The notes beneath the pieces were generated by a model, which worked only from the letters and a program-made list of their open reading frames with translations, was not told the origin of the DNA and did no database searches. The translations under genes were made by a program, and so were the position numbers. From positions 138,923,203-138,987,202 of the forward strand of contig OX578133.1 of NCBI GenBank assembly GCA_951213105.1: 64,000 nt of DNA. The letters run 5' to 3'. Numbering within the stretch: the stretch's first letter is position 1; each line of letters begins with the position of its first letter. Shown here piece after piece: positions 1 to 11,202 of the stretch. The DNA comes from Amaurobius ferox. Its lineage: Eukaryota; Arthropoda; Arachnida; Araneae; Amaurobiidae.

Positions 1-26
1 CCTAAAATGTTAAAATTTATTAACCA
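1..26 (-). mobile_element. Edge of Helitron A-left segment (composite AB0, cut by window start)
   Basis: These bases match the sequence that ends the A-left segment just before the B element in the other composites (for example 5411-5436 and 53525-53550). The window therefore opens inside a further composite AB unit whose A part lies outside. Confidence 0.75.
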
Positions 27-757
27 CTAACAGCACACCCGTTATTCGTACGGAGTGTATAATTTAAATAAACTTAAAGTTCGCAATCATGTGCAAATTC
101 TGTTAAAATATTAAATTTATTGCTCCTAAAGAGAAGTTTAAGAATATATGTTCTCACTATGCAAAATTATCTTCACGATCAGATCTGAAGAATAAAACAT
201 CCGGCCCCCTTTTGTAAGCAAATTTACAGAAGAAAAAATAGGAATTGAATGAATATATGCAACCCCGTGCGAATTATATTGTCGCAGACCAGAAAATATG
301 CCAATGTGTTAGTAGAAGATTACCCGTATTACAATATGCGTCTCAAAAATATTTGCCAAAATAAAAGATATGACGTAATAAATTGAAAACATCAATAATA
401 TCCGTACTCTTTATACCAGAAGGTCGTAATTGATTCCAATATATGCCAATATATATCAAAACATATGTCAATATACCTGTACTACTTATATTCTCGTAGA
501 TTAAAAGATATACACGTGTATTTGTAGAAGATTCGTACAACATACAATATATGAGTTTAAACAATTTTTGTCATAATAAAATAATTGCATAATAACTTGA
601 AAATATCAATAATCCTTGAATCAATAATCCCCGAAAATATAAATAATAATAATTTTTAAACCTGAAGACCGTAATTGATATTATCCAGTCAAAAATGCTA
701 TAAGAAAAATCAAATCGTTCTTTTCTAAAATATATTTTTATATCCATTTATTTATTA

Positions 758-2765
758 CTAGCCGCCTTTGGCGACCAGCCTGTTCGCTACCCTTGAAAAT
801 TCTGACCGTGGCAAATTCTAACCGTGGCACACTCGCTGGCGCGACCTACCAGAAGGAACGACCTACCAGGAAGTGCCACCCAATTTAGACAGGAACTCAG
901 TGGGGGAGGCATCCACAGGGACCGTACCCTCCTTCCCCTACCACCAACCTCTCGGAAGGACTTACGGTCCCGCATGTTTAACGTGATCGTACTCCGCCTG
1001 AACACGGCGGCAGTTTTGGCAATGGCGGGAATCGAACCCGGACCTACCTAGTGCAAATCCCGCGCGCTAACCACTGGGCTACCGCGCCCTCCGCGACAAT
1101 CTCCATAACCTTCTTTTTATTCACCCAATTTAGACCGGAACCCAGTAGGGGAGGCATCCACAGGGTCCGTACCCTCCTTCCTCTACCAACAACCTCTCGG
1201 AAGGACTTACGGATCCACATGTTTAACGTGATCGTACTCCGCGTGAAAATGGCAGCAGTTTTGGCAGTGGCGGCAATCGAACCCTAGCCTACCGAGTGCA
1301 ATTCCCGCGCGCCAACCACTGGGCTACCGCGCCCTCCGCGACAATCTCCATAACCTTCTTTTTATTCACCCAATTTAGACCGGAACCCAGTGGGAAAGTC
1401 ATCCACAGGGTGCGTACCCTCCTTCCTCTACCACCAACCTCTCGGAAGGACTTACGGACCCACATGTTTAACGTGATCGTACTCCGCGTGAACACGGCAG
1501 CAGTTTTGTCAGTGGAGGGAATCGAACCCGGGCCTACCGAGTGAAATTCCCGCACGCTAACCACTGGGCTACCGCGCCCTCCGCGACAATCTCCATAACT
1601 TTCTTTTTATTCACCCAATTTGGACCAGGACCCAGTGGGGGAGGCATCCACAGAGACCGTACCCTCCTTTCCCTGCCACCAACCTCTCGGAAGGAATTAT
1701 CGACCCATATGTTTAAGGTGATCGTACTCCGCATCAGTGGCGGGAATCGAACCCAGGCCTACCGAGTGCAATTCTCGCGCGCTAATTTAAATTTATAACG
1801 ACCATATGCTAGGCTCTTAATTCCACCATCCTCGTTCCATCGTTCCATCATTTAAAATAGCCATAAAATTAAAATATCCATTTAAAATATCTATAAATTA
1901 AAATATCCATAAATTAAAATATCCATTTAAAATAAAAAAATCAACCATATCGTTCCACCAATCCATAAATATAATAATTTCAAATACATCACCACAATTC
2001 AAACCACCATAATTCAATCATTTAAATTATTTAAAATATCCATTTAAAAATATCCATTTAAAATATCATATAAATATAATAATTTCGCCCGATGTATACA
2101 ACACTTATGCTCGTAATTCAGTTAAAACCGAAAGCGCGGTCTCCATGGAGACGGGGAAGAAACTAATGCGGATGGGGGGAAAATGCCGTTGAGAAACTGA
2201 GCCGGTAGCCGACAAATTTAAAATCATGGCGTCTTTAAAATTGCCATCCTGAAGGCAATTTTCATTATTTCTGGACCAGATTGGACTTGTAAGAATGCCA
2301 GATGTTTGACCTTTCTGAAAATGTAAATTATTAGTCGAAATTATGAGTACTTTTCACGATGCGAGAATTTAAAAACCAAAAATCGTTTTCTTGAGCAAAA
2401 AGTGACTTTTGTTTTAAAATCTTTAAAAAATATTAGAAATCGAAATTCAGATTTGAAATTGATATATTTTTACTCGAAATTCTCTGCTCTTTCTGATGGT
2501 GTCATTTATTTTTTTCTACGATGTCTGGATCGTGGAGAAAAAAGGGCAAAAAGGGCAAAAAACGGTCGAAATCGCATAAAACATTAAATAAATAAAAAAA
2601 TAATTAAAATTTTAAAAATCGGTTTTCACGTGTCCCCTTCCCTCCCCCCCGGGTCTCCGATTGCCAAATTTCGTAGCTCTCCGACGCTCGGTCGCGAAAC
2701 GTATAGTGTATAAGACAGACAGACAGACACACACACACACAGACATTGCCTTTTATTATTTAAGA
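758..2765 (-). mobile_element. Nested non-autonomous Helitron C
   Basis: On the minus strand it starts 5'-TCTTAAATAATAAAAGGC at 2765 and ends ...GGCGGCTAG-3' at 758, with a 3' hairpin (GTCGCC/GGCGGC, three-base loop) that overlaps the terminal CTAG. It lies exactly between A757 and T2766. The uninterrupted site is seen in siblings, for example A6169^T6170, with no bases gained or lost, as expected for Helitron insertion into AT. It carries a TG/TC microsatellite near the 5' end, an AT-rich section at 1800-2100, a 14-bp palindrome near 2140 (GTCTCCATGGAGAC) and the SINE array at 881-1790. No transposase coding is visible. Confidence 0.85.
881..1790 (-). repeat. Tandem array of tRNA-derived SINE units, 245-bp period
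   Basis: The same landmark (CAATTTAGAC or a one-base variant) recurs at 881, 1126, 1371 and 1616, an exact 245-bp spacing. Each unit is a SINE on the minus strand with a tRNA-like head (box A GTAGCCCAGTGG, box B GGTTCGATTCC) followed by a ~36-bp linker (CTCCGCGACAATCTCCATAA and more) absent from the solitary SINE copies at 9363 and 46129. The last unit is truncated. The linker sharing shows that the array grew by tandem duplication and not by independent insertions. Confidence 0.85.
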
Positions 2766-3480
2766 TTCAAATCGAAAAAATAATTATTAAAATTAACAGA
2801 AAGATTTAATTGAATTGCGTTTCTGAGTAACATGATATAAGATAGAATCTTATAACATGTTAAATATGTCATATCTTATAACATAAACTGCGAAATTAAA
2901 TTACGATTTTGATTTCTCTATACTTCTCATTGTTCCGTAAAAGCTTGTTTTAAATAAACCATGAACCATGGAGATAGATTTCCCCTTTAAATCATGTTTC
3001 CAACAATTCATGTTTTCAGAAAGTGACTAATTAACGCAAAAAATCTCCCATCAAACTCAGAGATTAAATTTTAATTCACTTTCAAACGATTTTCAAGCTT
3101 TTCGTTTGGATAAACCACGGAGTTAGGGAGTAGAACTCCTAGGAAAAAGTTCCGTTTTTCATTAATTTCTCGACAACCCCAGGTCTTAGAAACTCGAAAC
3201 TTGGACAAAATTTATGGGGGGATATTTCAAGGCTATTCACCAAATTTCATTAAATTCGGTTCAGCCGTTTTTCCGTGACGATGAGACAAACGAAAATTTT
3301 GTTTTTTACTAATATCTCGAGAACCACTGGTCGTAGAAACTCAAAACACGGATATAATTTTAAGTGGGGCTATTTCTGGGCTACCCACAAAATTTCATCA
3401 AATTCGGTTCAGCCGTTCTCCCGTGATGGTGTGACAAACAGACAGACAGACAGACAGATTTTCATTTTTATTTATATAGA

Positions 3481-6400
3481 CTAGCAGCATACCCGTTCTT
3501 CGTACGGAGTATATAATATAAAGAAACTTGAAATTCATAATCATGCCCAAATTCTTATAGTATACTAAATGCCATGTTTAATCAAAATATTCTGTTAAAA
3601 TATTTAATATAATGCTCCTAAAAAGAAGTTTAAGAATCGCTATTCTCGCTATATAAAATTATCTTCATGGACATATCTGAAGAATAAAACATCTTGGACC
3701 CCTTATGTAAGCTAATATAAAAAAAAATATGGAATTGAATCAATATATGCAAAATAAAAGCGTTAAAATTGTATGGGACCCGTACTAATTATATACGCGA
3801 ATATTAGAAAATATAACCTGTATTAGTAGATTACATGTATAAATTGAAAATACCAATAAACCCGTAATCTTTAAATCTGAAGACAGTCATTTATTCCAAT
3901 ATATGTCAAAATTAAAGTGCTAAAATTATATGGGAAGATATACACGTACTACTTATAATGTCCGATTATTAGTAGAAGATTACCCGTTTTGCAATATGAG
4001 TCACAAATGTTTTTTGGTAAAATACAACAGACGACGTAATAAATTGAATATATAATTAATCCCCTTAATCTTCATACCAGAAGACTGTACTTGATTCCAA
4101 TATATATGCCAATATATGTCAAAATATATGCCAATATACATGTACTACTTATATTCTCGTAAGTTAGAAGATATACCCGTGCATTCCTAGAAGATTACTC
4201 GTACAACGTACAATATGCGTGTGTCAGCAATTTTTGCCGCAATAAAACAATGGCGTAATAACTTAAAAATATCAATAATCCCTGAATCAATAATTCCGGA
4301 AAATATCAATAATAATAATGTTTAAACCTGAAGAGTATAATTGATATTATCCAGTCCAAAATGAAATGGCAATGAAATTTATTTTATATACATATCTTCA
4401 TTATTCAAATCGGAAAGGATTTAATAAAAATCGTCTGCCGCATAAACACATTGGATTTAAATCCGTTGCTAAACGACATGATATCATTTGCTTCAAATAA
4501 AATGGTAGAAAAAATATCGTCTAAATAGTTATATTTCTATGGAACATTTGGCGACAGTTTCGTCAAATTAGCGACATTTTAAAAAATCGCCAAATTTATC
4601 GCCAAGTGGGACTGTAGAACTGACAGTTCCACTTTGCGACAAATTGACGAAATATCATCACAATACTATCCCCTAACAAAAAACAATTAATATCATTTAT
4701 GTAGCGCAATTTTATCAATTTCAAGATATTTTTATAGATTTGAAAACATTTTTATCAATTTGGTGACATTTTAAAAATTCGCTAAATGTATTACTAAGTA
4801 GGATGGTTGGTCTCACAGATAAATGCTAACCAAACATCATTTCAGTACTCTCTTCTAACAAAACAAAAAAAAATTCATTGATATGTAGAAGACCCAAGCC
4901 ACACGACCAACCCGAAGGTTTATGGCAGCTGTTTGTGTGTCGTTTATATCAATTTGGCGACATTTCCGTCAATTTGGCACAGTTTAAGAAAAGTTGTCAA
5001 ATTAGCGATATCCCTCCAAATTCGTAGCTTTGAATTTGCAGATCTGAATGAAACATTCTTATCCCGTTTCAATATACTAAATGAAAACACTACAATTGTA
5101 TTAGAAGATATACCCGCTCTACTCTTTTTCTGTTTCAACAATCGGCTATATGAATTTATTGGCTAAACACAATATATGAGTTTAGTAGCTAAATACGATA
5201 TAAGCTTGAAAACCCTTTGCCAAAATAAATGAAATTGATGTACGCAGTCAGCAATTAATATAATTAAAAGAAAAATCAAACCGTCCATTCATAAGATATA
5301 CTTTTATATCCATTTATCCATTTATTTATTATTTAAATCGAAAAAAAATAATAAAAACATTAACAAACACATTTAATTTAATTGCGATGCCGAGCAACAT
5401 GATATATCCTCCTAAAATGTTAAAATTTATTAACCACTAACAGCACACCCGTTATTCGTACGGAGTGTATAATTTAAAGAAACTTAAAGTTTGCAATCAT
5501 GTGCGAATTCTGTTAAAATATTAAATTTATTGCTCCTAAAGAGAAGTTTAAGAATATATGTTCTCACTATGCAAAATTATCTTCACGATCAGATCTGAAG
5601 AATAAAACATCCTGCCCCCTTTTGTAAGCAAATTTACAGAAGAAAAAATAGGAATTGAATGAATATATGCAACCCCGTACTAATTATATTGTCGCAGATC
5701 AGAAAATATGCCAATGTGTTAGTAGAAGATTACCCGTATTACAATATGCGTCTCAAAAATATTTGCCAAAATAAAAGAGATGACGTAATAAATTGAAAAC
5801 ATCAATAATATCCGCACTCTTTATACCAGAAGGTCGTAATTGATTCCAATATATGCCAATATATATATCAAAACATATGTCAATATACCTGTACTACTTA
5901 TATTCTCGTAGATTAAAAGATATACACGTGTATTTGTAGAAGATTCGTACAACATACAATATATGAGTTTAGACAATTTTTGTCATAATAAAATAATTGC
6001 ATAATAACTTGAAAATATCAATAATCCTTGAATCAATAATCCCCGAAAATATAAATAATAATAATTTTTAAACCTGAAGACCGTAATTGATATTATCCAG
6101 TCAAAAATGCTATAAGAAAAATCAAATCGTTCTTTTCTAAAATATATTTTTATATCCATTTATTTATTATTCAAATCGAAAAAATAATTATTAAAATTAA
6201 CAGACAGATTTAATTTAATTGCGTTTCTGAGTAACATGATATAAGATAGAATCTTATAACATGTTAAATATGTCATGTCTTATAACATAAACTGCGAAAT
6301 TAAATAACGATTTTGATTTCTCTATACTTCTCATTGTGCCGTAAAAGCGTGTTTTAAATAAACCATGAACCATGGAGATAGATTTCCCCTTTAAATCATG

Positions 6401-6836
6401 TTTTAAACAATTCATGTTTTCAGAAAGTGACTAATTAACGCAAAAAATCTCCCATCAAACTCAGAGATTACATTTTAATTCACTTTCAAACGATTTTCAA
6501 GCTTTTCGTTTGGATAAACCACGGAGTTAGGGAGTAGAACTCCTAGGAAAAAGTTCCGTTTTTCATTAATATCTCGACAACCCCAGGTCTTAGAAACTCG
6601 AAACTTGGACAAAATTTATGGGGGTATATTTCAAGGCTATTCACCAAATTTCATTAAATTCGGTTCAGCCGTTTTTCCGTGATGATGAGACAAACGAAAA
6701 TTTCGTTTTTTACTAATATCTCGAGAACCACTGATCGTAGAAACTCAAAACACGGATATAATTTTAAGTGGGGCTATTTCTGGGCTACCCACAAAATTTC
6801 ATCAAATTCGGTTCAGCCGTTCTCCCGTGATGGTGT

Positions 6837-6869
<33 letters not shown>

Positions 6870-6892
6870 ATTTTCATTTTTATTTATATAGA
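3481..6892 (-). mobile_element. Composite non-autonomous Helitron AB1
   Basis: It starts (minus strand) with 5'-TC at 6892 and ends with CTAG at 3481-3484, 3,412 bp. The right 1,456 bp (5437-6892) is a complete B element with its own CTAA end and hairpin; the left 1,956 bp (3481-5436) is the 3' part of Helitron A. It abuts B0 directly: GA at 3479-3480 is followed at once by CTAG. The right flank T6893 is followed by non-element DNA. The unit matches those at 51594-55008 and 55009-58379, so AB behaves as one mobile unit. Confidence 0.85.
5437..6892 (-). mobile_element. Helitron B1 inside composite AB1
   Basis: Complete B copy: CTAA at 5437-5440, hairpin with ACAC/GTGT outer pairs, 5'-TC at 6892. 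Near the 5' end two related ~147-bp sub-repeats lie in tandem (about 6554-6700 and 6701-6840; both contain TTCGGTTCAGCCGT), then a GACA microsatellite at 6841-6870. It contains the empty site for Helitron C at 6169/6170. Confidence 0.8.
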
Positions 6893-8532
6893 TTTAGAAA
6901 ATTGTTACATTTTCCTTCCTTAAAGTGACACGATTCAAAGTATTTTTCCCATTAAAACGCATATTTTAATGTTGTAGAAGCTAAAATCATCCAACCTTAG
7001 TCTTCTATAAGGAGAAACATGGCATTAAGACCACCCATTTGTTAAACTTTTTCCTAGCTAATTAACTAACATGGGAAGCTAGCTTATAGAAAAACGTGGC
7101 TATTGCTTCCCCATTTTTAACCTTTTATAAAAAATCAATGATTGGATGTGGGACGTGCGTTTTATCAGTGATGGGTAGGTGGGGGTAAGTAGTGCACACC
7201 TAATGAGTCCTCCATTTTGGGTCAAACATGATTCTATTAATTACTACTTGTAGAAAATATTCATTATTTATAGTACTAAAGAATTTGAGTCATTTTTTAC
7301 GAATAACCTAGTATTTATCTAATTTTAAACAATCTCAAGACGAAGAAATACGTATACTAATAATAACTACCATTAAACTTAAGTAGTTTGCAAGGTAGAC
7401 TTAGCTCTTTATATAGGCATCAATATGGAGAAGCATCCGTTTGCATATTTAGGAGTTTTATAAAGAATAAGTTTCATTTCCCGTTAAAATCCCCTGTTGG
7501 ACGAGAATCTCAGTTAAGTAAAATTGATTAAAAATTTTTGACGGATTCTATCGTAATCATAAGATATTTTTAAGTTCTCGTGGTACAGTATTTGTAAATA
7601 ATTAATAAGCAATATTGTTTAGGTACAGTGATTTTCAACTAAGCTTATGTTCCAGATTTCTCACAAATTTTCAGAGCATTTTTTCATACATGGGCGCATG
7701 TAGAACGTTTTGCGGAAATATTGGGGGGGGGGGGGGTCGAAAACCCAAACCTCTCGACTCGCCCTAAGGCATGAGCAGCAAATTGAGTGGTCGGGGGGGG
7801 GGTGTAAACTCAAGAATAAAATGTATAACATCGTCTAGATTGATGCTCGCCTTTGTTATCTTGAATATCCAAGGGGGATAGTGTCCTCCCCTATGAGCGA
7901 CCATGACTTCATATTTAATAAAATAGTTGTTAAAGTTCAACTAATTTAGAAATAAGCAAACATTAAAAATGTTATACTTTGTAAGTATGTATCTCACATA
8001 GGTAATATATTTTAAAATACTGAGAATTTCATTCACGCTTAGCATTTTTATGCTACATTATTATATTTTACTCACCAAGGAAATAAACTTATTGAAAGTG
8101 CGAATTCCAATATAAATTCACTTCTCATATAAAAACCTTTTCTAAGTGAAAATGACGATCGCTTAGCTTCCCCAGTCAAGAATATCACGCTACGCTGCTG
8201 GTACGTACTAATGCCGTCAGCATCAGATGACTAAAAATTGCATAAAGTTATGCATTACCACCTCTTTTCTTCGTGAAAATCTGCATATGTTCAAGAACGC
8301 ACTAATGCGTACGGGAGACATGATAGCTAAAATATTTAATAAAATGTAAGTGCAAATGTGAATGTAAAATGTGATGTCAATATCAACATGCTAGTAAAAT
8401 GTTAACTTTCTGTACTTCCTATGCCTATTTTACTCCAAAAATGGACCATACAGAGTCACTTTGGCCCGCGGTAGCAAAAATCTGAACTATTTTTTTTCTT
8501 TAAAAAATCAAAACCCCATGGTCTAAATAGTA
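6893..8532. other. No recognised feature; AT-rich with G runs
   Basis: No ORF with recognisable coding character, no element ends and no RNA gene seen. It contains two long G runs near 7722-7735 and 7793-7802. Confidence 0.5.
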
Positions 8533-8800
8533 CACTGACTTCAAAAGTTAAGCACGCAATGCAGAATTTCATTTTTCGTAAACGTATTTGAATTTGAGTG
8601 GCTGAAAATCGCTGCGGATGTAGATGGCAGTATGCAAATATCGTATGTTACAGCCAATTACGAATGACTGCCAAGATATATGCTAATTAGGCAGTCGTTG
8701 AAGACGCCAGCATTCTGAAGGGTTTGAAGAGATGCATTTAAATGCTGATACGAAGTGTTTATAACTTTGTAGGATTATTTTTGATGACATTCGTGTTTCT

Positions 8801-10094
8801 ATGGCTGAAAGAAAACGAATGATAGATAGTGAGCGCTGGTGTGCTGTCGGACGCATTGAAGCAGGACAATCAATCAAAGATGCAGCTATTTTCTTTGGCG
8901 TTGATCATTCGGTAATTTCTCGATTATGGAAACAATTCCAAACAAATCAAACAGTTGTCCGGAGACCTGTGCCCTGTCGTCCAAGGGTTACCACCCCCTC
9001 TGATGATCGGAATATTGCTATAGCAGCCAAGCGAAATTGATGCGCGACCTCCACAACTCTTACATCCATGGTTGCAGCGGCACTTGGTAAGAAAATATCT
9101 ACCAGTACTATGCGCCGAAGGCTCCACGTGAAGGGACTGTACGTCCGAGTACCACGTTTTTGTATTCCACTAACCGTTCAAGACAGAGGGGCAAGATTAA
9201 AGTGGTGTCGTCAACATGTCAATTGGACTATCTCAGATTGGTGCAAAGTCCTGTTGACGGACGAGTCCAGATTTGCCCTTTAATCAGATGATAAACGTTT
9301 AAGGGTCCGGAGAGAACGAGGAACATGCAATTAGGTCAAGAACATCACGCATTCAGAGGTGGGGCGCGGTAGCCCATTGGTTAGCGCGCTGGAGTTGCAC
9401 TCGGTAGGCCCGGGTTCGATTCCAGCCACTGCCAAAACTGCCGCCGTGTTCATGCGGAGTACGATCACGTTAAACATGTGGGTCCGAAAGTCCTTCCGAG
9501 AGGTTGGTGGTAGGGGAAGGAGGGTACGGTCCCTGTGGATGCCTCCCCCACTGGGTTCCGGTCTAAATTGGGTAGCACTTCCCGACCGTCCAAACAGTTA
9601 CCTTACACCTTCCTGGTAGGTCGGACGGTCTGGGTTTCAACATCAACAACGCATTCAGAGGTGGCAGTGTCATGGTGTGGGCTGGAATTTCAATGGGATA
9701 TCGCACACAGCTGCACATCTTTAAAGGCGGTTCTGTGACGACTGCGCGGTATCGGAATGAAGTCCTGGACCCCATTGCCAGACTCTATGCTGCAGCAGTT
9801 GGTCTTAATTACCTACTTATGGACGATAATGCCCGTCCCCATCGAGCTAACATCGTTGCCGAATACCTGGAAAGTGAGGGCATTTTTCGTATGGAGTGAC
9901 CGGCGTATTCCCACGACCTTAACCTCATTGAAACCCTTTGGGATGCCCTCGGGCGTGCTGTCTCTGCACGTTTATCTCCTCCAGCTAGTCTCAGAGAGTT
10001 GGAAACTGCCCTATTGGAGGAACGGCCATTGCTCGCATCTGCGATGGTTGATCACCTCATTGAAAGCATGGAAAATCGTTGTAAAATTTGTGTA
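8801..10094 (+). pseudogene. Tc1 transposase pseudogene (DD34E)
   Basis: Family role: Tc1 transposase binds the inverted repeats with an N-terminal paired-like helix-turn-helix region and excises and inserts the element with a DDE catalytic domain. Seen here: an N-terminal HTH segment from 8801 (GQSIKDAAIFFGVDHSVISR), a middle DNA-binding part (LGKKISTSTMRRRLHVKGL), then catalytic blocks LLTDESRF near 9256, MDDNARPHRA near 9820 and LNLIETLWDALGRA near 9920. Second D to E spacing is 34 residues. In-frame stops interrupt it: TGA near 9038, TAA near 9282 and TGA near 9896, the last where the family has Trp in its WPAYSHD-like block. A SINE splits it at 9363-9648. It starts at the first ATG giving the HTH. 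Clearly dead. Confidence 0.92.
9363..9648 (+). mobile_element. tRNA-derived SINE inside the Tc1 transposase
   Basis: A 286-bp SINE with a tRNA-like head at its 5' end (box A GTAGCCCATTGG, box B GGTTCGATTCC) and a unique body. It is bounded by a perfect 16-bp target-site duplication, ACGCATTCAGAGGTGG, at 9347-9362 and 9649-9664, so it arrived by target-primed retrotransposition after the Tc1. RNA polymerase III would transcribe it from the internal promoter. Confidence 0.93.
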
Positions 10095-10389
10095 AATATC
10101 GGGGGTGGTCACAAACCATATTAATGTTAGTTTTGTTTGGTTTGTTTGCCTTTAAACATCATTTTGTTAATGACCTGAATGGGACGTCATCATATAACTT
10201 ACGAAAAGTAAATGTTTTTTTCATCTTTGTACATAATTCTTGTTTCCTTTAATTCATAAACACATTTGCTACCTTCATGCACAATTTTTTGTTAATCAAA
10301 GTTTTACTTTTCCATTTTAGTTTATTTTACCGTGCATGCTTAACTTTCGGAAGCCAGTGTATTTACTGCAAATTTGGTTTAGTTTGGCG

Positions 10390-10392
<3 letters not shown>

Positions 10393-10433
<41 letters not shown>
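10393..10433. repeat. (TA)n microsatellite bordering the Naiad 3' end
   Basis: About 20 TA units. The Naiad 3' region begins immediately after it; the partial copy at 46698 shows the same junction. Confidence 0.9.
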
Positions 10434-10436
<3 letters not shown>

Positions 10437-10740
10437 TGAAAGATTTTAATCGAAAATTACGCATAAACTACTGTATGTACAAAAAAAACCCATCACTAGC
10501 ATATCTGTTACAAATGAGTAACTATAGACCAAGACTAAGGATAAAGATAGAAGGTAACATATCACTACAATGGAAAGGGGGATGAGAAGAATATTAGGAT
10601 ACAAAATTCACAATTAAAAGTATATAAATATATTAAAAAGAAAACACGGCAAAAATGAGAAAAGGCAATAATAATTAGCACAAGATAAAAGATTAAGACA
10701 TAGGGAACAATCAATTGAAACTACACAAAAATGGCGGTTA

Positions 10741-10763
10741 GTTCGAAATTGCATTCTCATCAG
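10741..10763 (-). ncRNA. Hammerhead-ribozyme-like core in the Naiad 3' region
   Basis: Minus strand reads CTGATGA, then a 12-base imperfect stem (GAA/TTC pairs around TGCAAT), then GAAC. This resembles the hammerhead core (CUGAUGA, stem II, GAAA) except that the last core A is C. The same bases are present in the second Naiad copy (47007-47029). I could not find convincing stems I and III, so self-cleavage is not supported; it may be a decayed or derived form. Confidence 0.3.
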
Positions 10764-11202
10764 GACAGCCATACAATTCGAATTAAAACCGATAGAATAG
10801 CCAGTTTCTGACAATGGCGATAGTATTTAACTATAGACACCATTGGAACTGTCTACTGGCTAGTGGAAGGAGAAAAATAAATCAATTGAATTACAAATCA
10901 GAAAAATAATATGAACTCACAAGCATTGCCACCGCGTGTAAGTTGAACAAGCGACTGAGCATTTCACCTCACTTCGTCAATGCGAGTGGGCACCGGAATG
11001 AATACAGTTGAACGATACATAATATGTATGGAGACTTTCAAAAATAGCAATCAGTATAGGACTCAGGAAAAGTGGAAAACAGTCATTCGAAAATAGTAAA
11101 CAGTATTAGACTCAGGCCAAGTGGTAAGTTAGGTGATAAGAATGGGTGAATTCTCAAAATTGAGTTATCCAATCAAAGATAAATAATGCATGTGTAAAAT
11201 GA

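Larger units (their letters stand above)
27..3480 (-). mobile_element. Non-autonomous Helitron B0, interrupted by Helitron C
   Basis: Read on the minus strand, the element starts with 5'-TC at 3480 (TCTATATAAATAAAAATG), passes a GTCT microsatellite and ends at 27-30 in CTAA, a permitted form of the Helitron CTRR end. Just inside the 3' end is a hairpin (CCGT/ACGG extended by ACAC/GTGT). There are no terminal inverted repeats and no target-site duplication. A separate 2,008-bp Helitron sits at 758-2765; without it the element is 1,446 bp, matching siblings at 5437, 53551 and 56903. No Rep/helicase coding is present, so it is non-autonomous. What is seen are the ends and the empty sites; the Helitron class is inferred from them. 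Confidence 0.82.
8533..10359 (+). mobile_element. Tc1-family DNA transposon, defective, split by a SINE
   Basis: Terminal inverted repeats are visible: the left end CACTGACTTCAAAAGTTAAG (8533 on) matches the complement of the right end CACTGGCTTCCGAAAGTTAA (ending 10359). Both are flanked by TA (8531-8532 and 10360-10361), the Tc1/mariner target duplication. Without the SINE and its duplicated site the element is about 1.5 kb, normal for Tc1. The transposase gene inside is broken, so the copy is not autonomous. Confidence 0.92.

Noticed and set aside
824..1798. Overlapping ORFs on both strands with similar peptides
   Set aside because: They are translations of the SINE array; peptides repeat with the 245-bp period and have no protein homology that I recognise.
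3430..3465. GACA runs as a CRISPR-like or satellite array
   Set aside because: They are simple 4-bp microsatellites without spacers, fixed at the 5' ends of Helitrons.
4933..5166. Conserved 77-codon ORF repeated at 53047 and 56407
   Set aside because: It lies inside the A-left segment of composite Helitrons and recurs because the element does; lengths are within chance, and no domain is visible.
9363..9434. Functional tRNA gene
   Set aside because: The tRNA-like head is followed by a SINE body and bounded by target-site duplications; it does not fold as an independent full tRNA.
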